From Arabidopsis thaliana (Eukaryota; Streptophyta; Magnoliopsida; Brassicales; Brassicaceae), in NCBI RefSeq assembly GCF_000001735.4, contig NC_003074.8, positions 9,610,101 through 9,674,100 on the forward strand: 64,000 nucleotides of DNA, written 5' to 3'. The position numbers and the translations under genes were made by a program. How positions within the stretch are numbered: the stretch's first letter is position 1; every line of letters starts with the position of its first letter. The notes under the pieces were generated by a model that saw nothing but the letters and a program-made list of their open reading frames with translations, ran no database searches and was not told where the DNA came from. This document shows, in pieces, positions 22,670-34,282 of this stretch.

Positions 22670-24339
22670 TCAATGGTCTAAATACTTCACTGGAACAAGT
22701 ACAAGCTCACTTTTTTTGCTCACAGTAAGTCCAGGAGCTTCTTCCATATCGATATCTTCGACTACCATGCCTTCTGGTAACTTCCAATCAAAATGATACA
22801 ACATATTAGCTAGGCCAAACTCCACCATTGTTGTTCCCATGTACAGTCCAGGACAAATTCTCCTACCACTCCCAAACGACAACAACTCAAAGTTCTGTCC
22901 TTTTGCATCAATGTTACTATCATTAAACCTTTCGGGGAGAAACATTTCTGGATCTTTCCATGTATCAGGATCACGCCCGATAGCCCAAACATTCACATGA
23001 AGCCGTGTTTTGGCAGGAATCGTGTAGCCATTGATCTCAAATTCAGTGATTACATCTCTTGGGAGGAGAAGAGGTGTTGGAGGATGTAACCTCCATGTTT
23101 CTTTGATCACCATTTTCAAGTACTCGAGCTTATCAGTGTCATCAAAGCTGATTCTTTCTTTGTTCTTGATTTGGTTTCTGATTTCTGCTTGAACTTTCTT
23201 CATCACTCTAGGGTTTTTAGCAAGTTCTGCCATTGCCCATGTCATTGTTATTGCAGAAGTATCGATTCCTCCTAAAAGAATGTTCTGTTTACAAGAACAT
23301 ATAAAAAGATGTAACAATCTCATATATTTATGAAATAATAAATTAAAAAAATGGGTTTACCCTAACTTTATAGTTTTTACCATCAAAATTGCTTTGATAT
23401 GATTTCTTGTGAGCTTGCCATTTCCAACAACAATTTCTTCTTTCTCCAACCTCAAGAGCACATCCACTAAATCTTCACTTCCTACTTCCTTCTCTTCCTT
23501 ATGCAGATCAAAAATTTGTTCATAGAACGCATCAAGATCTCGAAAGCTTTTCTTTCTCCACCCTTGTAAACCATTGAACTTATCGATGATCCATCCGACA
23601 TACGGAATAAAATCTGAGGCAGAGAAGCTTCCCAACATCTCGAAAGTATCTCGGACTAACTTATTGAATCTATCACTGTTGAGCACACTTCCCTCAAAAC
23701 TCACACCAAATGCTGCCTTGCATACTACACTTGTAGTTAAAGCAAGAAACGTCTTGCTCAAGTTAACCGGATTCTTTAGAGAAGATGATTCCGCGATTGA
23801 ATCGATAACTTTCTTGACCTCCTCGTCCTTAATAGGTTGAATCGATTGAATTTTATTAGCACTAAAGAGTTCTTGACTGCAGAGCTTCCTTAGTTCCTTC
23901 CAATATTCATTATAAGGAGATGAAGACATATCTAGATTGTTGTAAGAGAGCTCTCTTCCTCCTGAGGAGTGAGATAGAAATGAAGTAAGAATTGATAACA
24001 TTAGTATATATATGATGTGAGATTTTTAGTACCTGCTAAGGAAGGACGGCTACAACAATGGAGATCATAGTCTCTTAGAGCTTGTTTTGCTGTTTCTGAT
24101 GAAGAAAGTATGAGTGTGGGGACTTTTCCAAGCTTCAAAAGCATCACAGGGCCATACTTCTTTGAGAGCTTCCATAGAGACTGATGTTGTAATTCTCCGA
24201 GCTGATGTAAGTTTCCGATGATTGGAAAACCAGGAGGAGATGGTATTCGTCGATGTTTCCCATGATTTTTGCGTTTGAAGGCGGCCAGAAGAAGAAAGAT
24301 GATGAAGAAGAGAAGTGATAGAATCCAAATGCTATCCAT
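22670..24339 (-). CDS. CYP71B26: Cytochrome P450, CYP71B subfamily
   Basis: Three exons, 24339-24033, 23961-23381 and 23284-22670, give 500 residues. The start is [10 protein letters not shown], chosen over an in-frame ATG 13 codons upstream because all relatives begin their membrane anchor at this place. Marks: [20 protein letters not shown]-helix GGIDTS with Asp304 and Thr305, ETWR at 357-361, PERF at 413-416, and a haem loop ending [10 protein letters not shown] with Cys440. The residue before that Phe is Ser (LLSFGSG), where nearly all P450s have Pro. This is the first gene of the three-exon group, whose extra intron follows the codon block SRPSLAG. Function unknown; an ER monooxygenase is expected. 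Name by order (At3g26290 by memory). Confidence 0.87.
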
Positions 24340-25324
24340 TTGTATGTTATTTTGTTTTACTGAGATATTATGAGTCATGAGGAAAGCTCATGGCTTAATA
24401 TATACAACTTTGAGCAATGCTCACTTCACTAATTTAATTCATGAAGTCCACTTAAATATTTGACAAAACATTTATGTGAATAATTGATCACTGCATAAGA
24501 GAGCAAAGCTAACCTACGATACTAACGTTGACATTTTTCTTTCTTTTCTTCTTGCCATTATGTTATATAAACCACAATAATGAGCTAGAACCGTGAAATT
24601 TAATACAAATTATGGAGACATTTCAACTACCTTGTCATCATCGTAAATAGTATCTTCTTAATAAAACAAATAATGAATTAAAGGAAGTGGCCGAAGTGGG
24701 GTTCACGAAAGATAGATATAACAATATATGGTCCAGACAACTTACTTAGAAGAGTTTTATGAGAATACGAAGTTTTTCACAAGACTATATAGCATATCTC
24801 TTTTTTTATCTATATATACTGTATAGTCTGTCTTTTTCAATGAGACAAAAAAAATATCTTTACTCATGGTTCACATTAGTCGTAAAATATGCGCTGGTTT
24901 TTTAAAAACACAAGGCGACATCACATACTTTCGTCTTGCAGTGGATTTATAATTACAAGGCGACATTAGATATTTTGCAACTAAACTTCTGGTACCAAAT
25001 ATTGCTACGTGTTAATAGAGTCGTGTTAAAATTTTGGATGGAATTGCCATCTTACTGTTTCGTCGCACCCTGGTAAAATTTAATGACCAAATATTCATCG
25101 TTAAAAACGATGTTATTTTTTTGTTATTTATTAGGAATAATATGAGCAAGATGGATTTTGCAAACAAATTACACTATGGGTTGTTAAAGCCAATTTTCAA
25201 TAAATACTAGGTGATTACCGTGCTATACTATCGATTTTTTATTTTATTTAATGTGATGTTTTGATAAATGTAATTTTTGTAAAATTTAAGGCTTATTTTT
25301 GTAAATATTTCTAAAAATGAGAAA
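24340..25324. other. Intergenic upstream of CYP71B26
   Basis: AT-rich DNA. The first 200 bp should carry the CYP71B26 promoter. A short word, ACAAGGCGACATNA, occurs twice near 24910 and 24955. No gene recognised. Confidence 0.45.
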
Positions 25325-25405
25325 AACAATGAAATTAGAGACTTGGGGTTCGAACTCTGCATGTATGCGTTTTACCATTAGCCTATTTAAACAGTTATGT
25401 TAAAA
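25325..25405 (-). mobile_element. tRNA-derived SINE-like remnant
   Basis: On minus, AGGCTAATGGTAAAACGC resembles an A box and AGAGTTCGAACCCC resembles a B box, about 30 bases apart, as in tRNA-derived SINEs. The region has no cloverleaf and no clear ends. It is a short relic in the space between CYP71B26 and the CYP71B33P block. Confidence 0.45.
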
Positions 25406-25580
25406 TAGAGGCAGATTACATATATAACGAAATAAGGGCCGCATGCATAAACTTTCTTTATTTGGCCTCATGGACGGTTATATTTAAAAGATAAAGATAT
25501 GTTGAGAATGATGTAGAAGATAATGAGCTTGGGACATGCCTAACTGCATATATTTTCTTTCTGAAATATATGTATGTAAC

Positions 25581-25633
25581 AAGTGCAGTGCGAGATTTGA
25601 TCCCAAAAAAAAAAAAAAAAAGTGCAGTGCGAG
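25581..25633 (+). mobile_element. Minute 5'-truncated retroposition scar
   Basis: The 14-base word AAGTGCAGTGCGAG occurs at 25581-25594 and again at 25620-25633. Between the copies lie only ATTTGATCCC and a run of A (about 16). A short non-self sequence, a poly(A) tail and a flanking duplication of this length are the hallmarks of target-primed reverse transcription. Here the copied part is about ten bases long. Confidence 0.7.
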
Positions 25634-25909
25634 TATATTTCTATCTTTAGGTTGAATTTGGCTGTCGAGGACACAAACTTTAGATGTCATCATATGATTA
25701 ATTAAGCTTTCTTCTTCAATTTATTTAGTACAATAGAGCCAAAATTACTTACAATGCAAAAGAATCTTCACGGCCAAATATAAGTTGCACAAATGGAGAG
25801 AAACAAAAGAACACAAGATTTAGTTCATGATGAACTTAACTTAAGAGACCAATGATCTAACTTCCTGTTCAAGTTAGCCGGAGTTTTCTAAAAGGAAATT
25901 GAATCGGTC

Positions 25910-26100
25910 AGTTGCCAATGGAAGACAGCTACAACAATGGAGGTCAACAGAGGAAGAAACTACGACCGTTGGAACTGTATCAGGCTTCAATCGCATCACA
26001 TCCTCACAAGACCATACTTTTAGAGATAGATTGATAAGGCAATTCTCCAAGTTGTTGCAAATTACCGATGATTGAAAACTTTGTAGCGCTCAGAGGAAAT
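25910..26100 (-). pseudogene. Decayed CYP71B first-exon relic
   Basis: On minus, the sequence still spells fragments of the conserved N-terminal block of the cluster: FSIIGNLQQLGELPYQS corresponds to [17 protein letters not shown], then PTVVVSSS, then DLHCC. The frames shift between these pieces, internal stops are present, and about 20 bases are missing between SSS and DLHCC. Exons 2 and 3 cannot be found nearby. This is a ninth CYP71B locus of the array, now just a relic. It lies about 500 bp downstream of the CYP71B33P stop codon on the minus strand. Confidence 0.8.
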
Positions 26101-26600
26101 TTAGAGTTTTGATTGTTTGATCAGTTTTAAGAAGATTATGGAGAGGAGGGATAGCCATTTTTTATTGATCAATTATTTGGTCTGTGTACTCTGTGTTTTT
26201 TTGTTAAACAAAATGGCATACTCTGTTTCTCTCAGAGTTTTAATGAACCAGTGTTATATAGCACTTTATTATATCTTTTGCTCAAATTTAATATATCATT
26301 TATACTATTCAACTGAAACATGTGTGTTATATTGTGTCGAACATAGTTCTTCTGAAAGCTGATTGTAAAGTTGACGTGCACATTACGTTACATTTCTTTC
26401 TCATGGTGTGACTTGTGATGTACGTTACATCTTCATGGCTAAAAGAAAATTTCACAAAAGAAAAAGTTTCTCTCTCACATTTCCTTAAACACATAGTTGG
26501 CTAACTAAAGAAACAGAGGAACATCAGATTTTGTGTTCTGTTTAGGTATAATCGATGCTACACTTATTCTGTAATCTCATGATGAATTTAGTTCAAGAGT

Positions 26601-28248
26601 TCAGTTGTCTAAATACTTCACTGGCACAAGTAGAAGGTCATTTTTCTTGTTGACAGTGAGTCCAGGAGCTTCTTCCATGTCCATATCTTCAACCTTCATG
26701 CCTTCTGGTAACTTCCAATCAAAATGATACAAAAGATTCGCAAGACCAAACTCCACCATTGTTGTCCCCATGTACATTGCAGGACACATTCTCCTGCCGC
26801 CTCCAAACGGTAGCAACTCAAAGTTCTGTCCTTTTGTATCAATATTACTATCAATAAACCTCTCTGGAAGAAACTCCTCGGGATCTTTCCAGGTATTGGG
26901 ATCACGTCCGATAGCCCATACATTGACATGAATCTGTGTCTTGGGTTGCATCGTGTAGCCGTTGATCTCAAACTCAGACATTACTTCTCTTGGAAGAAGA
27001 AGAGGTGCTGGAGGATGTAGCCTCCATGTTTCTTTAATCACCGTTTTCAGGTAATGAAGCTGCTCTATGTCTTCGAAGCTGATTAGTTCTCTGTTCTCAA
27101 ATTTGTTTCGGATTTCAGATTGAACTTTCCTCATCACTAGTGGGTTCTTCGCAAGTTCTGCCATCGTCCATGCCATGGTTCCTGCAGAAGTTTCTATCCC
27201 CGCTAGAAGAATGTCCTGTTACAAGAACATTTACTAAGTTAGAATACAGAACATCTTACCATTGGATTTTGAGTATTTTATTATTAGTTACCATCAAGAT
27301 TGCTTTAACATTGTTTCTTGTGAAATTGTTATTTCCAACAACAGTTTCTTCTTTCTCCAATTTCAAAAGCAAGTCCACAAAATCTTCACTTCCTACTTCC
27401 TTTTCTTCTTTATGCAAATCAATAATTTGTTCATAGAACGCATCGAGATCTCACACGCTTTTTTCTCTCCGCCCTTGCAAGCCAGTGAACCGATCGATGA
27501 TCCAACCTATGTACGGTATAAAATCTGAGGCAGAGAAACTTCCCAACATTTCGAATGCTTCACGGATTAACTTGTTGAAACTGTCATTGCTAAGCACAGT
27601 TCCTTCAAAACTCACACCAAATGCTATCCTACATACTATACTTACAGTTAAAGCAAGACACTTCTTGTTCAAGTTTATCGGAGTCTTTAAAGAAGCTGAT
27701 TCCGCGATTGAAACGATAAGTTTCTTGACCTCCTCGTCCTTGATGTGTTGTGTTGAGTGAATATTTTTAGCACTGAAGAGCTCTTGAGTACAGAGCTTCC
27801 TTAGCTCTTTCCAATAATCATTGTAAGGAGAGAAAGATATGTCTCGGTTGTTGTAAGAGAGCTCTCTTCCCCCTGAGGAGTGAGAGATGAATTAATGAAG
27901 TAACAATTCAAGATTTTAGTATGTGGAATGATTTATAGTACCTGCTAAGGAAGGACGGCTACAACAATGGAGATCATAGTCTCTTAGAGCTTGTTTCGCT
28001 GTCTCGGACGAAGAAAGTATGACTGTTGGGACCTTTCCAAGATTCAAAAGCATCACAGGACCATACTTCTTTGAGAGCTTCCATAGAGACTGATGTGGTA
28101 ATTCTCCGAGCTGATGTAAGTTTCCTATGATCGGAAAACCAGGAGGAGATGGTATTGGTCGATGTTGCCGCCGCTTTGCTCGTTTGAAGGCGGTGAGAAG
28201 AAGCAAGATGACAAGGAAGAGAAGTGATAGAATCAAAATGTTAACCAT
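26601..28248 (-). pseudogene. CYP71B33P: Cytochrome P450 pseudogene with one premature stop
   Basis: Exons 28248-27942, 27872-27292 and 27215-26601 have the same lengths (307, 581, 615) as those of the intact three-exon neighbours, and all splice sites are canonical. The only lesion I find is a TGA at 27451-27453, codon 243, where relatives have Arg before DLDAFYEQ. Everything after it stays in frame, including ETWR, PERF and the haem loop [10 protein letters not shown]. One base change from a CGA or AGA codon would explain the stop. The I-helix reads AGIETSAGT, with Glu in place of Asp and Gly in place of Ile, so the protein was already unusual. A truncated product would lack the haem site. 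Name from order (At3g26295 by memory). Confidence 0.88.
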
Positions 28249-29098
28249 TTGTATATTAATGTTTTATTGAGTTATATGACATATGAAGAAAGTTCATGCC
28301 TTGCTATATATACTACTTTGGGAAATGCTCACTTTACTAATTTAATTGATGAATGCGACATGAAATTTTTAGAGTAGTAAAATTATAATAATTGCTACGT
28401 TTACTTTCACAAATTTTTGGCTTGTTATTAAAATAAAAGTATATTATATCACAATAATGACTTTTGAATCTTGAAAAATCCATAGGAGTTGACACTATAA
28501 CTACTTTGTCTAATGAAAATAACTAATTAATGGAAGTTCTTTCATATAAATAAATATTTGACGTTAACTTATCATAATCCACGATTTTACAAAAAAAAAA
28601 ATTTTAAGTTAGAAGCTTACGGTTTTAAGGCAAACTTGTAAACTCATCCCAATCCAGTTCGATTTCACCGTGTGCATATACTGCTTATAGACCACTTTTG
28701 TCAACTGGACTTGGCCCAAGTGTTATATATGGTAGACTTTCATAAAAACTTTTATTCATAAAAAAACTTTCTCACTCGCAAAATCATTCCAACATATGGG
28801 AAAATTTTGGATTATCGGTAGCAACCCATTCATGTTGATATGTATGAATATCTCTTTTGACGAGTGAAATCTGTGTAAGGTTTCAGTCGTTTTATTCTGA
28901 TTTGTTTTTCAAATCATGATCATACAAGAGTACAAGATCATCCCATCTTAGAACCAAATTCTTGAGAGCACAATATTACAAAACGTAATGCGTTAAAACA
29001 TTTTATTTAAAAAGAAGAAACTCTTTTTTTTTGTCCTGTCTGATTAAACATCAAAGGAAGATGCGATGTTTTTATATATTCCATGTGATGACATTATT
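28249..29098. other. Intergenic between CYP71B33P and CYP71B34
   Basis: AT-rich spacer with the CYP71B33P upstream region and the CYP71B34 3' region. I see no gene, repeat or mobile element that I can support. Confidence 0.5.
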
Positions 29099-30766
29099 TT
29101 AAGGATCTAGAAACTTCGTTGGCACAAGTATAAGCTCGTTTTTCTTGTTGACAGTGAGTCCGGGAGCTTCTTCCATGTCAATATCGTCAACCTTCATGCC
29201 TTCTGGTAACTTCCAATCAAAATGATACAAAAGATTAGCCAAACCAAACTCGACCATTGTTGTCCCCATATAAACTGCAGGACACATTCTCCGGCCGCCT
29301 CCAAACGGTAACAGCTCAAAATGCTGTCCTTTTGCATCAATATTATTATCCGTAAACCTCTCCGGGAGAAACACTTCAGGGTCTTTCCAGGTATCGGGAT
29401 CACGACCAATAGCCCATACATTCACGTGAAGCCGTGTCTTAACTGGAATCGTGTAGCCGTTGATCTCAAATTCAGACATTGCTTCCCTTGGGATTAGAAG
29501 AGGTGTTGTAGGATGTAACCTCCATGTTTCTTTGATAACCATTTTGAGGTACTCAAGCTTATCAGTGTCATCAAAGCTGATTCTTTCTTTGTTCTTGATT
29601 TGACTTCTGATTTCGGATTGAACTTTTTTCATCACTCGTGGATTCTTTGCGAGTTCTGCCATTGCCCATGTCATGGTTATTGCAGAAGTATCCATTCCTG
29701 CTAGAAGAACATCCTGTAACAACATATAAACATCAATTGTTTAAATTTTTCTTACAGATTTGATTGTGAATATATGATTAGTTACCATCAATATCGCTTT
29801 GATATGGTTTCTAGTGAGCTTGTCATTTCCAAGAACAGCTTCTTCTTTCTCCAACCTCAACAGCAAGTCCACAAAGTCTTCACTACCTTCTTCCTTTTTC
29901 TGTTTATGCAGATCAAACATTTGTTCATAGAAAGCATCGAGATCTCTCATGCTTCTCTCTCGCCGTCCTTGCAAACCCGTCAACAAGTCGATGATCCTTC
30001 CGACATACGGAATGAAATCTGAGGCAGAAAAGCTTCCCAACATCTCGAGCGCCTCACGGACTATGTTATTGAATCGTTCACTGTTGAGCACAGTTCCCTC
30101 AAAATTCACACTAAACGCTGTCCTGCAGACCACACTAACAGTTAAAGCCAGCAATGTCTTGTTCAAGTTGATCGGAGTCTTCTGAGCAGCTGATTCGGAG
30201 ATTGAATCGATCAGTTTCTTGACCTCCTCGTCCTTTATCGGTTGTATAGAGTGAACTTGTTTACTACTGAAAAGTTCTTGAACAGCGAGCTTCCTTACTT
30301 CTTTCCAATAATCATCATAAGGAGAAAAAGCAATGTCTAGATAGTTGTAAGAGAGCTCTCTTGCCCCTAAAGAATGATTCAAGATACAAAAAGATTCAAG
30401 ATTTCAAGATTCAAGATTCAAGGGTTTGAACAGAGAAACCAAAGTTAAAATTGTAGTACCTGCAAAGCCTGGACGACTACAACAATGGAGGTCATGGATT
30501 TTCAAAGCTTGTTTTGCTGTTTCAGAGGAAGAAACTATGACTGTTGGTACTCTTCCAAGCTTTAAAAGCATCACAGGGCCATACTTTTTGGAGAGTTTCC
30601 ATAGAGATTGATGTGGTAATTCTCCGAGTTGATGCAAGTTTCCGATGATAGGACAGCCAGGAGGAGACGGTGGTGTCCGTTGATAATTCCTCCGATTCTT
30701 GTGGTTGAACACGGCTACAAGAATACAAATGACGAAGATAAGTGACAGAAGCCAAATGTTTGTCAT
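29099..30766 (-). CDS. CYP71B34: Cytochrome P450, CYP71B subfamily
   Basis: Exons 30766-30460, 30366-29786 and 29713-29099 give 500 residues. The start [11 protein letters not shown] opens the membrane anchor. Marks: [17 protein letters not shown] with Cys where relatives have Phe, I-helix AGMDTS (Asp304, Thr305), ETWR, PERF, and [10 protein letters not shown] in the haem loop, with Cys at about residue 440 and Ala where the family usually has Gly. The start lies only 222 bp from the stop codon of CYP71B35, so its promoter is very short or overlaps that gene's 3' region. Very similar to CYP71B35 throughout. ER monooxygenase, substrate unknown. Name by order (At3g26300 by memory). Confidence 0.87.
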
Positions 30767-30988
30767 TTCTGATTTAATTGCAATTAAAGTGGCTCCATAA
30801 GTGTAGTCTTTATATTATACTAGTACATTGCTGCTCTCTTCAATTATTATTATCTTACAATATATATTCTCTGCTACGTAGTACGTAACGTTAAACTTAA
30901 TTTTATATTCATAAGATATACTTTTTAGGTTTGAAAAGTCAAACAAGAACAACAACATAACCGTCGATATGATGAGTCAGCTCTAATC

Positions 30989-32679
30989 TCAACCACACGA
31001 TCTTCTCATCTCTGGCACAAGTAGGAGCTCGTTTTTCTTGTTTACAGTGAGTCCAGGAGCTTCTTCCACGTCGATATCTTTAACCTCCACGCCTTCTGGT
31101 AACTTCCAGTCAAAATGATACAAGAGATTAGCTAGACCAAACTCAACCATTGTTGTCCCCATGTATATTGCAGGACAGATTCTCCGACCGCCCCCAAACG
31201 GTAACAGCTCAAAATGTTGTCCTTTTGCATCAATGTTATTATCCATAAACCTCTCCGGGAGAAACACTTCAGGGTCTTTCCAAGTATCAGGATCACGACC
31301 AATAGCCCAAACATTCACATGAAGCCGTGTCTTGACAGGAATAGTGTAGCCGTTGATATCAAATTCAGACATTGCTTCTCTTGGAAGCAAAAGAGGTGTT
31401 GTAGGATGTAGCCTCCATGTTTCTTTGATCACCATTTTCAGATACTCTAGCTGATCCATGTCTTCGAAACTTATCATTGATCTGTTCCCCATTTGAGTTC
31501 TTATTTCAGATTGAACTTTCTTCATCACTCGTGGATTTCTTGCAAGTTCTGTCATTGCCCATGTCATTGTTATTGCAGAAGTATCGATTCCCGCAAGTAG
31601 AACATCCTGTCTCATTCAAAACATATCAGACTCTTTGGTACTACTACATTACATAAAGGATTGTTAGCTAAATCTTGTTTTAGTTACCAGCAAGATTGCT
31701 TTGATATGGTTTCTTGTAAGTTTATCATTTCCAAGAACTGCCTCTTCTTTCTCCAACCTTAAGAGCAAGTCCACAAAATCTTCATTCCCTTCTTTCTTTC
31801 CCTCTTTATGCAAATCAAACATTTGTTCAAAGAATGCATTGAGATCTCTCTTGCTTCTTTCTCTCCTTCCTTGCAAACCCGTCAACACATCGATGATCCA
31901 TCCGACATACGGAATAAAATCCGCGGCAGAAAAGCTTCCCAACATCTCGAGCGCCTCGCGGACTATTTTGTTGAATCTGTCACTGTTGAGCACAGTTCCC
32001 TCAAAACTAACCCCAAAAGCTGTCCTGCATACTACACTTACTGTTAATTCAAGACACTTATTGTTCAAGTTAACCGGATTCTTCTGAGAGGCTGATTCCG
32101 CAATTGAATCGATCATTTTCTTGACCTCCTCGTCCTTAATAGGTTGAATCGAGTGAACTTGTTTAGTACTGAAAAGTTCTTGAACACAGAGCTTCCTAAC
32201 TTCTTTCCAATAATCATCATAAGGAGAGAAAGCAATGTCCAGATAGTTGTACGAAAGCTCTCTTGGCCCTAAACAATGATTCAAGATTCATGAGGTTTCT
32301 TTTCTTTTTTTTTTGGTTTAAAGATTCATGAGGTTTCTTGAATTCTATGAGGAACAGAAATTGAAATTTGAGTACCTGACAAGCTTGGACGAGTACAACA
32401 ATGGAGGTCATGAACTCTCAAAACTTGTCTTGCTGTATCCGAAGAAGAAACTACGACTGTTGGGACTCTTCCAAGCATCAAATGCATCACCGGACCATAC
32501 TTCTTTGAGAGTTTCCATAGAGTCTGATGCGGTAATTCTCCGATCTGATGTAAGTTTCCTATGATCGGGAAGCCAGGAGGACATGGAAACTGTCGATATT
32601 TCGGATGTTTCTTGTGGTTGAAAACGGCCAGAAGAATACAGACGAGAAAGATAAGTGGTAGAAGCCAAATGTGAGCCAT
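30989..32679 (-). CDS. CYP71B35: Cytochrome P450, CYP71B subfamily
   Basis: Exons 32679-32376, 32268-31688 and 31606-30989 encode 500 residues. Exon 1 is one codon shorter than in its relatives, near the proline hinge [17 protein letters not shown]. Exon 3 is one codon longer at the end: the usual C-terminus (VPVKYLDH or similar) is replaced by VPEMRRSCG. Canonical parts are kept: I-helix AGIDTS, ETWR, PERF and [10 protein letters not shown] with the haem Cys near residue 439. Its upstream region is occupied by a Helitron-like element that begins about 95 bp before the ATG. ER monooxygenase with unknown substrate. Name by order (At3g26310 by memory). Confidence 0.87.
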
Positions 32680-32773
32680 TTCTGTTTTCTGAAGGGAAAC
32701 CTCAAAAAATGTATAAGCACGTTGCTGTCTTCAATTATTTTCTGACTGGCGGGTAATCCATGTTTATAGATAA

Positions 32774-33452
32774 TCATATATATAATTAGAGTACTCTTTC
32801 TATCTAAAATATCCACATCAGCAAAACAATAAATTAATAAAATTAAAAAATATTAAAAATATCATTCAATTCAAATCTATACATGAGAATAATTTGAAAT
32901 ACATAACAAAAGAGTTAAGTATAATTAATAAATATTAATAATAATATATACAAAAATATGAAGTATTTATGAGTATAATATTTTTAATTTAAATCATATA
33001 TATAATTAGAGAATACTATCTCCATCTAAGGTGTCAACATCAGCAAAATATTAATTTAATAAATTTAAAATATATTAAAAATATCATTCAATTCAAATCT
33101 ATTTGTAATATATGAAATTTTTAAAAAATATATAAGAAAAGAGTTTAAGTATAATAAATAAATATTAATAATAATATATAAAAAGATATGAAGTATTTAT
33201 GAGTATAATATTATTAATTAAATACTGTATTTGATTGTAAATTTGTAATACAAACTTTATGCATTATAAAATATTAAAATAGGTAAAACAAGCATAAAAT
33301 AAGAGTATTAGATCCAAACTATATATAAAAACTTAAAATAAATAAGAGTAATTTATTAAAATATAAAATTGAGTGACAAGATTATTGTATAAAAATAGCT
33401 ATAATAGTATAGGATACCAATAAATCCACACAACGTGTGGGTTGATTTCTAG
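32774..33452 (+). mobile_element. Helitron-like element with tandem 5' ends
   Basis: The 3' end has the Helitron signature: a hairpin CCACAC-AAC-GTGTGG at 33426-33440, an 8-base spacer, then CTAG at 33449-33452 followed by T. The 5' word TCATATATATAATTAGAG, preceded by A, occurs twice, at 32774 and 32994, each opening a copy of the same roughly 220-bp block (shared words ATTCAATTCAAATCTAT and GAAGTATTTATGAGTATAAT). So a full non-autonomous element (32994-33452) seems to be preceded by a 220-bp copy of its own 5' part. No Rep/helicase is present. It lies between CYP71B36 and CYP71B35, in the presumed promoter of the latter. Confidence 0.6.
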
Positions 33453-34282
33453 TAATAATAATAAAAACATTATTGTCTTATTGTGTCAAATTTTTTTTTC
33501 TATAGTAAAACTTACTTTTATATTCAAATAAAACTTTTCTTTCCGATACTACAAAAACAATTGTTTTATATAAAACAATTGTTTTATATAAAACAATTTA
33601 TTGATAAGGGATAGGCAAAATATTCGTTAGGTTCGATCCGGTTCAGTTTGATTCGAAAAATTCGGATATCCGTGATTTTACGAGGCAAATCAAATACTAA
33701 AAATGATATTGGTTAAAATCGGAGCAAATAACAAATACTAAAATTTAAACAGGCGGATATCCGCTCCGATCCGTTGTACATGAACATATGTATATGTATG
33801 TAGATAATTACAGATATATATTATAATTTTACACTTTTTAATGTAAATTTTCTAAGTTTTTGTTCATCAAATTAATTATATAACTATTAGTTTTAAAAAT
33901 TAAAAAGAAATAATTTTTCAGTGAAATATTACTTAATTTGGATTCAATTTCTGATTTTGTTTTTCATTATAATTTTTATAATTGTTTTTGATAGATATTC
34001 AGCAAATCAGCAAATATCTTTGATTCTAACGGATATCCGTACATCCGGATCTTCGGTTACTTTCGAAGCAAATACTAATCATAAAATTAATTATTCGAAC
34101 ATAGCAAATCTGATCACAAATACTACCAAATCCAGAATATTCTCGTGCCCACCTTTAATATTGAATAATTTCTTTTGAGCTAGCAATTAGACCAACTGAT
34201 AACAAATAAAAAGTAATAAATGACAAGATTTATTTGTATACACTTTATTTTGTAATCTCAAGAAAAAACAAAGTTTAAGTGA
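33453..34282. other. Intergenic repeats downstream of CYP71B36
   Basis: At about 33553-33598 an 18-base palindromic word (AAAACAATTGTTTTATAT) repeats in tandem about two and a half times. From about 33630 to 34060 the words CGGATATCC and GATCCG/TTCGG recur on both strands, a composition common in plant DNA-transposon remnants. No coding frame with similarity is seen, and I cannot name the element. Confidence 0.45.
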
